Positions 34,270 to 47,328 are shown, numbered from the stretch's first letter. The stretch is 64,000 bases of DNA from Liolophura sinensis (GCF_032854445.1 NC_088296.1:16171485-16235484), one strand, 5' to 3'. Notes: generated by a model not told the origin, from the sequence alone. Numbers and translations: made by a program.

Positions 34270-34418
34270 CGGGGCCACTTTCACAAAACTTCATAACTCG
34301 TTTTTCTTGTAATTTTGTTCGTAAAAGATGTTGTCCGGGTATACTGCCTATTGGTGACGTCATGTATGAGGAAAAAATACGAAAAATTGAGTTACAAAGT
34401 TTTGTGAAAATGGCCCCT
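34270..34418. mobile_element. Short palindromic MITE-like element
   Basis: Terminal inverted repeats of about 35 bp: GGGGCCACTTTCACAAAACT at the left, AGTTTTGTGAAAATGGCCCC at the right, about 70 bp apart. Confidence 0.65.
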
Positions 34419-34689
34419 GATTTCTAACTAAGGGACTGAATGCTACATTAGAAAAGCCTATACCATAAGGAATACTCCACCATCTTATACATATGCTTGT
34501 ATATGTACATACTACAATGTAGTAGACCAATCAACCATTCACTGTACAATGCAATTATACTGTGTGGTCATTGCACAGCAGGTTTGAACTTTCTGGAAAT
34601 GCACAAAAGGCTGTATTAAAACACTATCTGCCCTGTCACTTAGCAGTATTGTACGGCTGCTGCATGGTCTATAGTGTGGCTTTAACGGA

Positions 34690-34890
34690 AGAATTGCAAA
34701 CGCGTTGTATTCTGCTGTAGTTCATCAGATCTGGAACAATGAGGTCCCAGGTTCAAATCCAGCTCTTGCTACTTCTGATGTGTCTTAAAATCAGGAGGTT
34801 TGTCAGGTATGGATGTGTTCAGACTAAGCATCCATCAAACCTGATTACTGTTTTATTGAGTTCTTGAGTAATGTCTTACACATTAAACAA
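34690..34890 (+). other. Possible tRNA-headed SINE
   Basis: Box-B-like AGGTTCAAATCCAGC at about 34749 with a downstream TCTTACACATTAAACAAATG tail. Weak. Confidence 0.3.
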
Positions 34891-34962
34891 ATGATTAAAC
34901 AGACCAGCATTTTGTCTGAATCACTTGACAATTTAATAGCCTGGAATGTACAGGTTAAATTT

Positions 34963-35060
34963 TATTTATTTATTTATTTCATTGGTGTTTTATGTCGTAT
35001 ATTCAAGAGTATTTCACTGCTATGACATAATGGTGGGAGCTAACCATCATGGTCATTGAG
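34963..35060 (-). mobile_element. Main-family SINE fragment, decayed
   Basis: TTTATTTATTTATTTCATTG, TTTTATGTCGTATATTCAAG, ACATAATGGTGGGAG. Confidence 0.7.
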
Positions 35061-35241
35061 GTTAAATGTAAACTACAGTATTAAAGGTGTCCCGATTTTT
35101 CCCATAATTCCTTGGAAATGATAGGGATTATGCATGATCATAAAGTTATTCAGACAGAATGTTTGTCTAAATTGTGGAACTTCACAAAAAAAATCATAAA
35201 TCATGAGCAAACCTAAAGATATATCAACACGTACTTGGCAT

Positions 35242-35449
35242 ATGCAGTCACTGTGAGTTCAAGTCCAGCTCATGCTGGCTTCCTCTCTGGCTGTAAGTGG
35301 AAGGTCTGTCACCAACCTGTGGATGGTCATGGGTTACCCCCGGGCTCTGCCCGGTTTCCTCCCAACATAATGCTGGCCACCGTCATATAAGTGAAATATT
35401 CTTGAGTACGGCATGAAACACCAATCCAATAAATAAATAAATAAATAAA
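35242..35449 (+). mobile_element. Main-family SINE
   Basis: GCAGTCACTGTGAGTTCAAG (box B), CTGTGGATGGTCATGGGTTA, AATGCTGGCCACCGTCATAT, ending (AAAT)n. Confidence 0.92.
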
Positions 35450-35774
35450 TGTCTTACTGATCATGTTCATCAGTCTGCAATGAAATGGGTTTAAAAGATA
35501 ACAAGAAATCTAGCGAATGAAACTGCCTAAGTCTGAAATGTACAAATACAGCATGCCTAGAGAACTTACCTTCCATCATGCTAAACACAAGTAATGAGAA
35601 AAGATGTTTTGTAAAACTTAAGGTCATAAGGGTGGGACAGACACACTGGCAGGCCTCGGTTACCACAGACAGAGGACTATAGGGCTTATTAAAGGGAAAG
35701 AATGCACACTAGCATGATGCACATATACAAGTTAGATGAAGAACCATTTAATATTGTCTGGGAAAATTAAAGTC

Positions 35775-36180
35775 TGATTTATTTTTTAGAAAATTCTTTG
35801 ATCTAGTAAAATGCATTGAAAACTTTGGATACTACTGTGGCCTTTTCTGACCATACTGGGACCAGTGATGTCACTTCAGATTTTTGCCACTTTACACACA
35901 TAGATACAGACTGGTATACTTCATCATTCAAAATGCTAATCTTCAATCAGAGCTATGAATACATTCAACAAATGGACCTTGAAACAGACTATTTCTAACC
36001 AAAAATATTACTGTGATGTCACTGATACCCTCTGTGTCCCAACACAACACCAGAGAATCCTATGTTTTAAATGCATTTTAGCATTTTTAGTCAGTAAGAA
36101 AAATTCTAAAAAATGAATCAAACAATCTTCCTGGACAGTGTTTAATGGATTTTCATCTGACAAATACTTTATTTTAGTGG
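35775..36180. repeat. Dispersed repeat family, copy A
   Basis: AAATGCATTGAAAACTTTGG, GATGTCACTGATACCCTCTG and TCATCTGACAAATACTTT correspond in order to 45180-45545. Confidence 0.65.
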
Positions 36181-37330
36181 TTTTTTTGTGTCTTGGGTGG
36201 TTGCACGTTCATCTAAGCTTTGCATGGTGATTCTTGGTCATAGACAGGAAGTCGGACAATAGCACAGCAGTTCACAACCCATACATACAACCAATGCATG
36301 GCAAGATGGACAAGTCTAGCACATACACATTGTAAAAACAGACATATGACCTTTGCTTTTAAATTCTTTGTTCTCTATAAAGTCCATGAGAAAGTCTTTT
36401 CGTTTGAAAGGCGTACATGTCAATAGTTTATTTATATCACATGAAGAATTTACCAATTGTAAACTGCTATGCTATTCCACCAGATATACGTGCAGGTGTC
36501 ACAGTTTGCAGCCAGCACTCAGAGCTTTGCAGTGATATCACAGCTCTTCTGAGCCAATCATCAGTATGTTCTCAGGTCACAAGACCAAGCAGAGCAAGGG
36601 AGGTGAAAACAAAGCAAATAGGCATGGGGCAGGCATCGAACAAGATTTTCGCATAAAAAATGAAGAATATACAGTAGCTTATAGGGTACGAAATTCTACC
36701 TTTAAAAGTAACCAGAATGTATATAACCTTCCCCTACGATAGCTTCAGTGTCATGTAGTACTTCAAACTTTAGGAAACAACAAAAATCACTAATTTGCCC
36801 ATTTATGTCTATGTTATTTATCACCTCCAGCTCCTAGCAAGGAACCCAGGTGCTTGAAACTATGAACAGATTGACATGATCAGGGAATCTGCCTAAGTCC
36901 TATGAAAATATCAATCAAAATCACAGCGATGCTGGAGCCATACATTTCCAATTCTGGGTTCCTTACTTGTAGATCTTTCTGTTGTAAATAAATCACTGAC
37001 ATACAACTTTTTACAGTTAAAATCTTATGGACGTGTTTAGCCATGATGGTCAACGCTGAGCCTATCCAACTGAAACATCAAGAAGAGAAGTGGAGTGACA
37101 TTTTTTATCTAAGCTTTTTATCAGGAATTTTACACCCAACAAAGTATTTTTTTAAAAATACGGTTTCCATACCTACCTGATCCCCTCTGTCATGTATGGT
37201 GCATTGTTCTCCGAACATTACACTGTCAAACATTTGAACAGTGTTTTATCGTTGTCTGTTGAGTGATGTTGTTGTTGTTGGGACTGAAAGAGTAACCCCA
37301 GCAACTGAACAAAATTTCTCCAGTCTCTGC
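36181..37330. other. No gene recognised
   Basis: 36500-36590 resembles the reverse complement of 2870-2960; otherwise no feature. Confidence 0.4.
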
Positions 37331-37445
37331 TAAGCTTACCTTATCTCCCAAAACACTGGTTTTCAGCTTGCTCTTTTTATGCCCATCCACTCAATTTAAC
37401 CGAAAACCGCGAATACTTTTTTGCTCGAGTGCAATACATTCGCGA
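37331..37445 (+). repeat. Dispersed repeat, copy B
   Basis: GCTTACCTTATCTCCCAAAA, GGTTTTCAGCTTGCTCTTTT, CAATTTAACCGAAAACCGCG match 26100-26217. 37446-38470 holds nothing recognised. Confidence 0.75.
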
Positions 37446-38473
37446 CCATGAGAAAAGGCTGATCTTAAACCAGGAAGTTATCACCGGTAATACTTGTGGT
37501 GTTTGAGGCGGGATGTCTGGTGGGGGTAGTCAAAACTTAAACCTGCAAGATTTTCGGAAACCCAGATTTTGAATGTTTACAAACATCGCTCGTCTTACAC
37601 GTGTATTTAAATGTAATGATGTGTTTACATAATCAGCCGCTTGGGTCAGTTTTAGGTCATTATGAAGGTAAAATAACGCCCGCATCGAACCTGTCAGAAA
37701 GTTCACAGCTAGATCAGAATCTTGTATACAGATTTAGCTCTAACGTTACCCTTTAGGACGAAGAGACGGCCCGTCAGAGCTAGTACAGATTACGCTGGCT
37801 GTTCTGTTCTCTTAATTGCCGAAAGTCATCATTACCCTGCAGAATATGCATCAATGGTAAAACAGGCTAACTGAAATGGGATGGACATTTCATCGTTTCT
37901 GAGTTTTCACTGTTGGCAGTTTGTAAACATTAGTGATGTTAAAGTACACACGTGTATGTACGTGTACATGTAGAACCTACATTTATACATAGGGCCTATT
38001 TACACATGTTGTCTGCTGAGTTGGTTTTCAGTTACTGCTGTGTTCTAAAATGGAACTAATTCTATTTGCGTCGTTGGGCCTACATCGAAATAAGAAGTTC
38101 TCACGAGAATGCTATTGTTACTGTCCATACAAATTGAATCAAACCTAGGCATGTATTTCCATTTTTTTCCGAACGTGTTGAAGTTCGATTGGAGTGGCAT
38201 GAAGGTTCACACAAAAGTGAGAGAAAAAAAAATATAACGCGTGATGCACATTTCATATGAAATATTATGTCACATATTAATATTGTGAAATAAAGAACAC
38301 AAATTCATTCATTTTACTAGAAACACATTCTCATTTCGACCATGCATGAATGTGTGAGGTTTCCAACTGCTGCCAAGTATATGACCTTACAAATGCCCTT
38401 TGAATTCTCCGTCGGGATAACTGAAAACTAAACGGTGCCGGATGACACCTAAACCTGTGGAAAAAAAAGGTTT

Positions 38474-38775
38474 TTGCAGCAGCACTCTGGGGTTAGAACA
38501 TGGAAACAGGACTGGTTTGCCCGGTTCCAGTATAATGTCACAGGTAAAAAGGTCTTACATAAAGTCACCACGCACATACTGGTTATAAAAAAAATGGTTC
38601 TTGCTGCTGCCTCGCTTGGCGCTCAGCACTCTGAGGTTAGAACATGGAAACAGGACTGGTTTGCCTGTTGTCATGATAATGTTACAGGTAAACAGGTGAT
38701 ACATAGTCATCACGCACATACTGGTAATAAGACAAATGCCTTTGCCCATTTAGATCTTATATGTAGCCTGAAAAA
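38474..38775 (+). repeat. Tandem duplication of about 147 bp, possibly from zinc-finger DNA
   Basis: The block GTTAGAACATGGAAACAGGA occurs at 38491 and 38636, with matching flanks. The encoded text (VIHSHHAHTGNK) resembles the His end of a C2H2 finger plus a TGEK linker, but no C-x2-C half is convincing. The duplication is clear; its origin is uncertain. Confidence 0.5.
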
Positions 38776-38789
38776 AAAATTATAGATAT

Positions 38790-39297
38790 ATTTTTTTGTC
38801 TTTTTTTAAAGAAGAATCGAAAAGAAAATTGATGACCATATATTTACAAATAACTCCTCACACAGTCTTTATCACATGTACATGTATGTTTTCTTCTCAT
38901 TTTAAAGGACACTTAAAACGCTTTTCTTTTTATTTCACAATATGGAATTGTTATGTGGTCTAAGATAGACAATTACAAATCGCTTCTCATCTTTATTCTT
39001 GGGGCGTAGAAATTATTTTAACTATATATAGATTCCCTAACGTCAGCGGTCAGTCCGGAAATTAGGTAGCCTGCTTTGATGACGTTATCGATGATAGCTA
39101 TCAAAACGAAACTGATGAGGTGAGAACCCTGGATGGGGGGAGCTAAGGTAGTCCCGCGTTCCAAGTATGATGACATCATTTTCGAATGTTTCCGACCACT
39201 GACGGAAAATATACATAAAACAGAGTGACTATTAAGAAATATATCACATGTCTCAAATATCATACCACAGACTTTCAAACCGGTACTTGCACCTGCG
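38790..39297. other. No gene recognised
   Basis: No feature seen. Confidence 0.5.
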
Positions 39298-39426
39298 AGA
39301 AGGTCTGTCAGCAATGATCGTGGGTTTCCCCGGGGGCTCTGCCCGGCTTCGTCCCACGTTAATGCTTACCGCCCCCGTATGAGTGAAATATTCATGAGTA
39401 CTGCGAAAAGCACAATCAAATAAATA
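39298..39426 (+). mobile_element. Main-family SINE, 3' half
   Basis: AGAAGGTCTGTCAGCAATGA, GGGGGCTCTGCCCGGCTTCG, AATATTCATGAGTACTGCG. 39430-39777 holds nothing recognised. Confidence 0.85.
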
Positions 39427-39777
39427 TTTTTTTAAGTTATCATATTACTGGCGTATTTTGTTCAGCTTCAGAGAACGGTCAAAATCGAAGTGAAGACACC
39501 GGTTAGCGTAAATAGCGCGTGTAGTACAATTCCACAAGCATCAGGAGAAACCCCTGCTTACAAACAACAGAGTGCCCGCATGAGCATGGGAGATGATTTC
39601 ATTTCGAACGAATTTCCAACTGACCGCAAATGCGACCAGTGTAAATACATTAGAAAACTTTTTGAAAGGTGTATCATTTGGAGGTATCATTGTGTCTGTA
39701 AACCTATACAATGACATTTCTCACCGTGAAAGTGAACATTGTTGGCCCTGTTAAAACAATTCTAGGTGTAACCTTTA

Positions 39778-40634
39778 CAGTCTAGCCCTACCATATCGCC
39801 ATGATTTAGCCTGGCGGTAGTCGAGATCGCACTGAAACGATTGAAGCGATTCATCAAACCTATTCTCTGAATGTTTCTACATGTGTTCTTTCAGGAAAAC
39901 ACACATATTGTTTGGTCGTTGGCCTACCTTGTTTGAAAGAAACACAAAGATAAACATCAAAACTCCGGCTCGAGTTCTCCTCCACCGCCATGTTATCTTT
40001 GTTTTGACGTGGGTAGACTACATCTACTCTAGGAAAACCTTGGCTCCACCCTTCCAATACAAACCCCCGACCTGGACGGCACACACGCCAACTGTCTTTT
40101 GTTAATTGCTACTTTAACAGACTGTCATATGTCCTGTCGGAATTCTATGGAAAATCATAATGAGCAGAGAAATCCGCTACAGTAAGTTGTGCCGTATATT
40201 TAATGCAATTGTTCCAAGGGTAGAATTCGGTCGACGTTTTCCTAGAGTAGATGTGCCTACTTCAAAGCGAAGCCAAACATGGTGGATGCGGAAAACGCCT
40301 TGGCTGTCACGAACAAACACGGCTAACAGGTGTGACTTGACGGGAGTTGCTAGATATTATATGCGGACATCTTGCATATATGGGTCTATTGGCTCAACGC
40401 AATTTGGTCACGTTAGGCCTACTTGCGTAAACTCGCTAGACTTATTGGCAGAGGAGGAGAACGTCGAGCTGGAGTTTTGATGGTAATCTTCGGTTTTCTT
40501 TCTAACAAGGTTAGCCAACAACCAAACAATATGTGAGTTTTACTTAGAACAGATGTAGGACCATTCAGAGCATAAGTCTGACGCAGTGCTCCAAGCACTT
40601 CAGTGCCACCTGGCGATGTGGTAGGGCTAGAGTG
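39778..40634. mobile_element. Foldback/MITE-like element
   Basis: Outer arms match in inverted order: TCTAGCCCTACCATATCGCC at 39782 against the reverse complement of the region ending about 40632. Matches continue inward (ACATATTGTTTGGTCGTTGG; CATCAAAACTCCGGCTCGAG; CATCTACTCTAGGAAAAC). Arms are roughly 80% alike with gaps. Short frames inside are by-products. Confidence 0.65.
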
Positions 40635-41689
40635 TAATATATTATGTTATAATATGGGGGCTTAATTTTACCCGTTAAGTTTCTGCATAATATTTGCTAT
40701 ATTCTGTACGACGCACATAAAGGCCGTATAATATACTAAGGTGTCGCTGTCGTATATCATGAACACGAAGTATTTAGCATACAAAATGCAAAAGTTCAAG
40801 ATTTTATTATTTCTATTGCCTTCGTCAAAACAACCGAATATGACATGGTCAGAGTTAAGCGTTTTCTCCGTTTTTAGTGCAGTCATCCAGTTAGAAGATA
40901 ACAACAATTGGATTGAAGCTTTACACACGAGAAATAAATGGTGTTTTATCGTATCTCTTTATTTTATCTATTGTATTTCGTTGCCACGTGCAGAGCATGA
41001 AGGAATTTCACAAATACCATATTTACATAAAAACTGTCTTGATGAGTATATATTGTGTAGAACTTTGACTTGTAACTGTTTCACTTTGTTCTCTGCCATT
41101 TTCTGTCTCGTGTTGACGAAACCATATTGACTCGCTCTTTGATTCCATGGTTTTCGACTCGGGACGTTAGCTATAGTTTTACCAGTTGCCGATTTTCTCT
41201 TTTGTATTGAATACAAATATTTTGTACGGGGCAGACAGACAGATATAATATTATTGGCATTCCATTCATTGGAATGATTCACGCCAAAGCAATACAACAA
41301 CATCAATTACAGATCATGGCAAAACACACAAAAGGTAGGCACAGAAAAAAAACCAGTTCATAACAACAGCACGCAAACGCAAATGGACTAAGCCAGAAAC
41401 ATGCAGAGTGGAGTTCTGATCATGCGAAGCAATAATAAAACACACCATTATACACGAGCAGCATTTCATGCAAAAAAGAAATGTAAACAAGATTACAGCT
41501 CATGACAAAATACACAAGTAGGTTAAACCAAAAGCATGCCGAGAGGGATTATTTTGTACAGGCTTTGGGCTCATTACAGCTGTAATTTCAACCTTATCCT
41601 TAGGTCTAATGTTACCTAAGTTTACATTTTTATTGACTAAGAAAGAGATCAATGCTTTATCCAAGTTATTTCATAAATAATTGTCATAA
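40635..41689. other. No gene recognised; may hold the LINE 3' tail
   Basis: Nothing coding is recognised. The part next to 41690 may be LINE 3' untranslated sequence. Confidence 0.4.
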
Positions 41690-43800
41690 TCAAGATCGAT
41701 TTTATATGTAATAGGTATGCCTCATAACTATGCCATTTTGCATCCGTTGTTAAGAACATCTCTCATAAACACAATACCTGGTGATAACCAAGTATCAAAA
41801 TATAACTCCCTAGAACTTCTTAGAATAGAGAACGTTTTAATTATTCCAAATGATATGGTTAGCTGGTTCAGCATCTTCATTACTAATTTCCTTCCAAGGG
41901 CCTGTCTGTTTGTTTGTAGAATTCTGGTAACTTTTATTTCATTTGGACGAATCCCAAAGATTCAATCTGGTCAAACACATCGGTCCTCATCAATTCCCAG
42001 TAAGCGATCTCGTTCCCCCCAAAACGCCTTATTCACCTCAGCTTTAAGGCCTTATTCATAATATTAAAACCTAATGCATTGACAACCTCCAGCTGACAAC
42101 TTATTTGTTTTAGGATTTCTTTTAATTTTACCCTTCCTGTTACCCCATATAAATTTAAACAGTTTATGATTGATTTGATTACAGTAACCTCTATTAACAC
42201 CTAACACACCACCCTGACATACCAGTCGGGAAACACCTTCGACCTCCGGTAGCAATACGTTGCCAAAATATGTGAAATTTCTTCCACTCCATATATTTAA
42301 GCGCTTGCTTACCTTCTGTATATTGGGTTCAATATTTCCTTTATGCAATTTATTTAAACTCTTACCGATACGTATTGTTGTATTGTTTACTTGAATTAAA
42401 TTTGATGCTGGAAAATGTTTATGCATAGGCATCAATTTGGTTTTCCTAATATCTAATGGGAGACCAGTCACATTCTCCTGCCAGGTGTAAAATTTTAATG
42501 AGGCCCTTTAAGTTCTGTAATGAAAGTGTTGTGTCATCTGCAAAATGTACGCGTTTTAACCAGTTGCCCTGCAATGTTTAGCCCTTGATAATGCGACTTC
42601 TGCCTTAAAGCAAGATTTATAAGCTTTGTGCAAAGAACAAACACTTACGGCGACAAAGGACAGCCTTGTTTAAAACCTCTATGATTGCGAAACCAATGTG
42701 TGGTCGAACCCTTATTTATAACACTACTATAAGTATTTGAGTAAAGAATGACAATCCCTCTCGAAATGACAGATCCAAAGTTAAGATTTTCTAATACTTT
42801 TTCCATGTAACTGTATACTATTGACTCATATGCCTTTTCTATATCTGATAATAACAGCCAACCTTCGGCCTGGTAATAGAATAAATTAAGTATAAATCTA
42901 ATGTTTTGGCCTATGTTTCTGCCTGGAATAAAACGTGCCTGCGACTGATGAATTAAGTTTGTTAACACCGTCTTCACTCTGTTAGCTATCGCTTTTCCTT
43001 AAATTTTGTAGTCGGTGTTCAGTAAAGTGATAGATCCCCAATTCTGTAACAAAATTTTCTCTTTGTCTGTCTTTTGAATTAGTATAATTGGCCCTCGTCT
43101 TTGTGAAATGCCGAGTTCTTTAGTATCAAATGACATCCGAATCGACTGGAAGTGTAAGTCCTTAAAAATGGGCCAGAATGTCCGGTAAAATTAACTTATT
43201 TGATTTTAATTGTTTGACAGCATCAAAAAGTTCTTTAACTGTTAAATTCATATCAAGAGGATCAGATAGACCGTCCACATTTAGACTTCCAAATACTGAC
43301 TTATAAGAATCTTCAAAATCAAACCCGGTCGGCTGTTTAGATTGATACAAACTGGAAAAATGCGAAAATATTTCTTTGTTAATATTTGCCCCTTTTACAA
43401 ACACTGTTTCTCCCAATTTCAATTCAGAAATAGACCTTTTCAAGCATTGGCTTCGTTCCGAATATATTTAAAAAATGGTTAAAACTATATTCCGAGCTTT
43501 TTTTCACCATGTTCAATCCATTTCATTTTGAACGCACAGTAGCTCCCTGTGCCTTTTGCATGTATATTTTTTGCAAATCACGTGGCTTATCCTCATATTA
43601 CTCAGAGCTTGACTACTATACATTTCTGTTGCATTAGTTCAAAAAGATAATTCTCTTGGTCATTCATTCTCTTCTTTTCTAATTAATGCTAACCTTTCTT
43701 TACTATATTTAATACTTTCATTCATTATTTTATATTTAACCCATTCCCAGCGAACTATTGGATCAACGTCCTCTCTCTCCTTTCTAAGCTAAGTAATCAA
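41690..43800 (-). mobile_element. L1-like LINE remnant (reverse transcriptase region)
   Basis: On the minus strand, in order: the pre-RT linker (DPIVRWEWVKYKI, then WIEHGEK-like), the fingers region (43162-43443), RT blocks (QARFIPGRNIGQNIRFIL, DIEKAYESI, GFKQGCPLSP) in 42645-42977, the catalytic FADD box (VHFADDTTLSLQNL) near 42545, and a C-terminal region to 42064 (LNIWSGRNFTYFGNVLLPEV, FKFIWGN) with further WNN-like remains to about 41700. Frame changes and stops separate these pieces, so it is dead. No endonuclease domain is seen, which fits the usual 5' truncation. The arrangement fits the L1/Tx1 group rather than RTE. Confidence 0.85.
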
Positions 43801-44269
43801 ATTTTGAACCAGCTTAAAAATCTTCCTACAATTTAACCATGTGTAACCTAAACACAAACATACTAACAGAAAATACTCTCTAAATCCTCCCCTACGATAG
43901 GTAAAGAAATAACACCTCCCAAACCAGAATACCCTAAAATACTCGCCACAATACAGCAAAGTCGGTCAAAGTACTGACAACTGCACTCATCTCACTCATT
44001 GTTACTGAAGTCAGTGAAGTAGCCCAAAAAGTCCACATCATCTTCCTATTGTATACGTACGGGAACTGTCACCAAGTACGGGAGTTCACGCCTTTAAAAC
44101 CAAGTATGGTTCAACCACTCCTTTCCTCGCACTGGTCAGCCTCTCACTGGTTTCAACAATGTTTCTCAATGTTCTCTCATGAACTTAAATAAACCCGTCG
44201 TAAAATAAACGTTCATCAACAAAAAATATCATTTTCAATCTTATTTGTATCAGAGTATATTAACAATAT

Positions 44270-44333
44270 CATAATGCTGGCCGCCGTCATATAAGTGAAA
44301 TATTCTTGAGTACGGCGTAAAACACCAATCAAA

Positions 44334-44368
<35 letters not shown>

Positions 44369-44371
44369 ATC
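44270..44371 (+). mobile_element. Main-family SINE, 5'-truncated
   Basis: ATAATGCTGGCCGCCGTCAT, AATATTCTTGAGTACGGCGT, then about nine AAAT units. 43800-44269 holds nothing else recognised. Confidence 0.92.
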
Positions 44372-45120
44372 AAGCCTGTCTCGCTGGGACTGTATGCAAA
44401 GGTTGAAAATTGATGCAGCTTCGCATCCTGTAAAACCATTCTAAGGATTCTGCCTGGAGCAAACTCTTCAATAATTTCCCTTTTCAGCATGGCTGAAACG
44501 AAAAATCTTTGCATCAGGCTCGCGTTTTCTTGAGTAAATGGAAGTAATCGGCCTTTTTGTTTACATGTTACCTCTGTGCGCCTCACCTTGGCACCGGGGA
44601 TGCAACCAAATGTGGCCCCTGCATTCCCGGGAAGAACCGATATATTCCCGGAGTTCCGCCATATACGGTCTGGTATATTGGGCATTTCAACCGGGTACAT
44701 AAAGATGATATGAACCTAGAGTTCACGTTTTGGGTGATAGTCTGTCCGTGAAATGTAGCGGAGGTTGATTACAAATGGAACACCTTCAAGTCTCGCGAGT
44801 TCACACAAGTAACGTGGCGAAATGGCGTTAAGCCGATAGACCTATGTATCCAAGATACATGAATATAACATCCAGCAACTGCCACGAAGTCACACCTGTT
44901 AGCCGTCTTCGTTCGCACCAGCCCAAACATTGTCTCGCTGAAATTCAAAAAACTCGCCAGATTCCTGAAATGCCGATTCGGCTTAATGAAGAGAAGTATT
45001 CTAACGACTGGTTCGGTCTCATAAACGGAATGCCTGTGTCATGTTTTGGTGTCAGAGAAATGAAATACATTTGGCTCATTTGGTAGGATAAGCTCTTTGC
45101 TGTCAGCAAAGTGTTCTATT
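44372..45120. other. No gene recognised
   Basis: No feature seen. Confidence 0.5.
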
Positions 45121-45179
45121 TCTTTACTTATTTATATGACTAGTGTTTTGCACCGTACTGAAAGAATATTCCGCTGTCC
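45121..45179 (-). mobile_element. Main-family SINE fragment
   Basis: TTTACTTATTTATATGACTA, GTTTTGCACCGTACTGAAAG, AATATTCCGCTGTC. Confidence 0.6.
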
Positions 45180-45545
45180 TGGATTTATTTATTTTATAAT
45201 TTTTTCAACCCAGAAAAATGCATTTGGAACTTTGGATACTTCGGATAACTTGTCTAACTATATTGGTCCAGGTTTTTGCTTCTTAACTCTCATACACAGC
45301 TTGACTTTATTCTTTGATATGCATATATATATATGTACATCTATGATTGCGCGCCTGGAATAGACCATGAAACAAAGAAACTATGGACGTGACGTCACTG
45401 ATACCCTCTGGGTCAGCACATGCCACCGTGGATTCTGACGTTCCAAAACCATTTTACTACGCTGGAAACATTCTAAAAAAAAAATTACAATAAATTGAAC
45501 TATTTTCACATACAATGTTTATTGGTCTTTCACCTGATATACACT
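45180..45545. repeat. Dispersed repeat family, copy B
   Basis: AAATGCATTTGGAACTTTGG, GACGTCACTGATACCCTCTG and TTCACCTGATATACACTT line up with 35775-36180. Confidence 0.65.
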
Positions 45546-45841
45546 TCGTTTAAGTCTTTTCTTTGCTTTAAAAGTTTTATTACAGTTAAATATTTATTAT
45601 AAAAAGGTAAATTATCGGCATAATAGAGAAGACGAGCTACAATGTATCTACAATGTATCTCATACGGCTGTCACCACATTTGTCATAGCATACATGCATC
45701 ATTACAGACATACTATAATACATATCGCATCTGGCATTTGGCGAATAACTTACACCTTATATTCAGGTGTCAACCTGAACAGAAGTGTGTGAATACTGAA
45801 TCTAAATATTACTCGGTCATTCTAAATGACTAACATGTTGG

Positions 45842-46062
45842 TTATATGAAAAGCTTGGAGTTTAATTTAATGCAAGTTGGCGTGATAGCACTTTCATTCC
45901 AGACTATTGTACAAAATGTCACACATTCTCCATTGCCACGCTCTGCGACACAGGCCTTCGGAAACCCATTGTAAATTCCGTCATATGGCATTGCCTCTTT
46001 TAGAGCTGAAGACTTCATACATTCCTTGCTGATTTGTTGGCAGAACTTACCACACACAATAC
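45842..46062 (-). CDS. Candidate terminal exon, cysteine-containing tail
   Basis: Acceptor GTTATATATTGCAG ends just before 46062; the exon then stays open for 72 codons to TAA. Entered in phase 1, as the stalk microexons require, it reads GIVCGKFCQQISKECMKSS, with further Cys in PKACVAERGNGECVTFC and PTCIKLN, seven Cys in all. Entered in phase 2 from the donor of the anchor exon it would stop after five codons (K-Y-C-V-W). It could therefore be an alternative end that skips the anchor, or the last exon of an unrelated gene. Homology not recognised. Confidence 0.35.
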
Positions 46063-46628
46063 CTGCAATATATAACGCAATTATGTTTGAAAGATAAAAC
46101 CTCAGAAGTTTTCTTTTTAATCGTACTGATGTCAATGTTTTATGATAGCAACATGTCAAGGCTGTAGTCTTCGTAGCCAGTGCTGAACCCAGTCTTATGA
46201 AGGTCTAAAGACGTTAGTTTTCATTTTGTCTTAAAAATATCCGAAATCTCTAAGTAATAAAATAAAATTTCAGTGGTTTATCAAGGCTTTAGCGAAGTAA
46301 CTGATTTGAAGTTAAGACAAAGACTGAATTAGCTTTCTCTCCCCGTAGCCCCCTATTCCATGTAGCGATAGGTACTATAGTAGTAAGTATATATGTATGT
46401 ATCTCATCATGGATGCTTCACCCCCGCTAACACCCCTTGGTTGGACTGGAGAGCTGTTGAAATACTGCAAGCAGTCTATCCATAGAACTGAATTAAATAA
46501 TTTTAGTCAGTAGAATCAAAGAGCAGGTTTACTTAAGAAATAAAGGCTTGATTTTGTCAACACAATGTCTGAAATGTATGATGAATAAACAGATATATTC
46601 ACCGTTTACGGAAGAGGCCGTGAGCCGA
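46063..46628. other. No gene recognised (intron if 45842-46062 is an exon)
   Basis: No feature seen. Confidence 0.4.
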
Positions 46629-46848
46629 ATATTTATTTATTTTATTTGATTCATGTTTTACGCCTTACTTAAGAATATTTCATTTTTACAAGGGCGGCAA
46701 GTATTATGGTGGGAGGAAACAGAGCAGAACCCGGGGGAATCTCACGGCCATCCGCACGTTGCTGGCAGACCTTCCCACGTACGGCCGGAGAGGAAACCAG
46801 CATGAGCTGGACTTGAACGCACAGCTATCCCCTTGGCCATGGAAGCCC
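46629..46848 (-). mobile_element. Main-family SINE
   Basis: Inverted ATTTATTTATTTTATTTGAT, CGGCCATCCGCACGTTGCTG, AGCTGGACTTGAACGCACAG; most of the head present. Confidence 0.9.
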
Positions 46849-46849
46849 A

Positions 46850-47328
46850 ATGTGAACCGAATACTTAAACGATCGGTATGTTTATTTCTCCGGTATTTAT
46901 TAAATATACATTTCAGAAATTTTGCGGCAAAATATCGAACCTTATTGATTTGTGGCATTTTAAAATAATTCTGTTTCAAAAGTCCGAGATTTCTCCCACA
47001 ACCCACATTAGTATATCTCAACTAATCTGAAGTGTTAAAGCCGATGATTCTAATGTAACAACAACAACACGCACCCCCCACCCCCCTTAAAAAAACAAAA
47101 CAAAAAAAACAAAAAAAACAAAACACAATAATGGAGAAAAGCTTTCGGCTAATTCGAATATCATTCGAATTCGGGTAGGGGTGGGGGGGGGGACATTGAA
47201 ACATTTTATCGCGGCTAGGTCGTCACAGGTGGAAGTCTTGGCAAGGTGCCAACTTTCGTAAAAATGAGATGGCATGTGTGTGCCCTACACTTTCTAGACT
47301 GAAGCGTCGAGAGCAATTGAAGGTGTAC
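46850..47328. other. No gene recognised
   Basis: Contains an A-rich run at 47088-47127 and a G-run at 47182-47192. Confidence 0.5.

Noticed and set aside
35560-35590. Possible first coding exon of ZNF-2 (ATGATGGAAG|GTAAGT on the minus strand)
   Set aside because: Joined to the 33359 acceptor it enters a frame different from ZNF-2 and soon ends. At most a leader exon with a short upstream frame.
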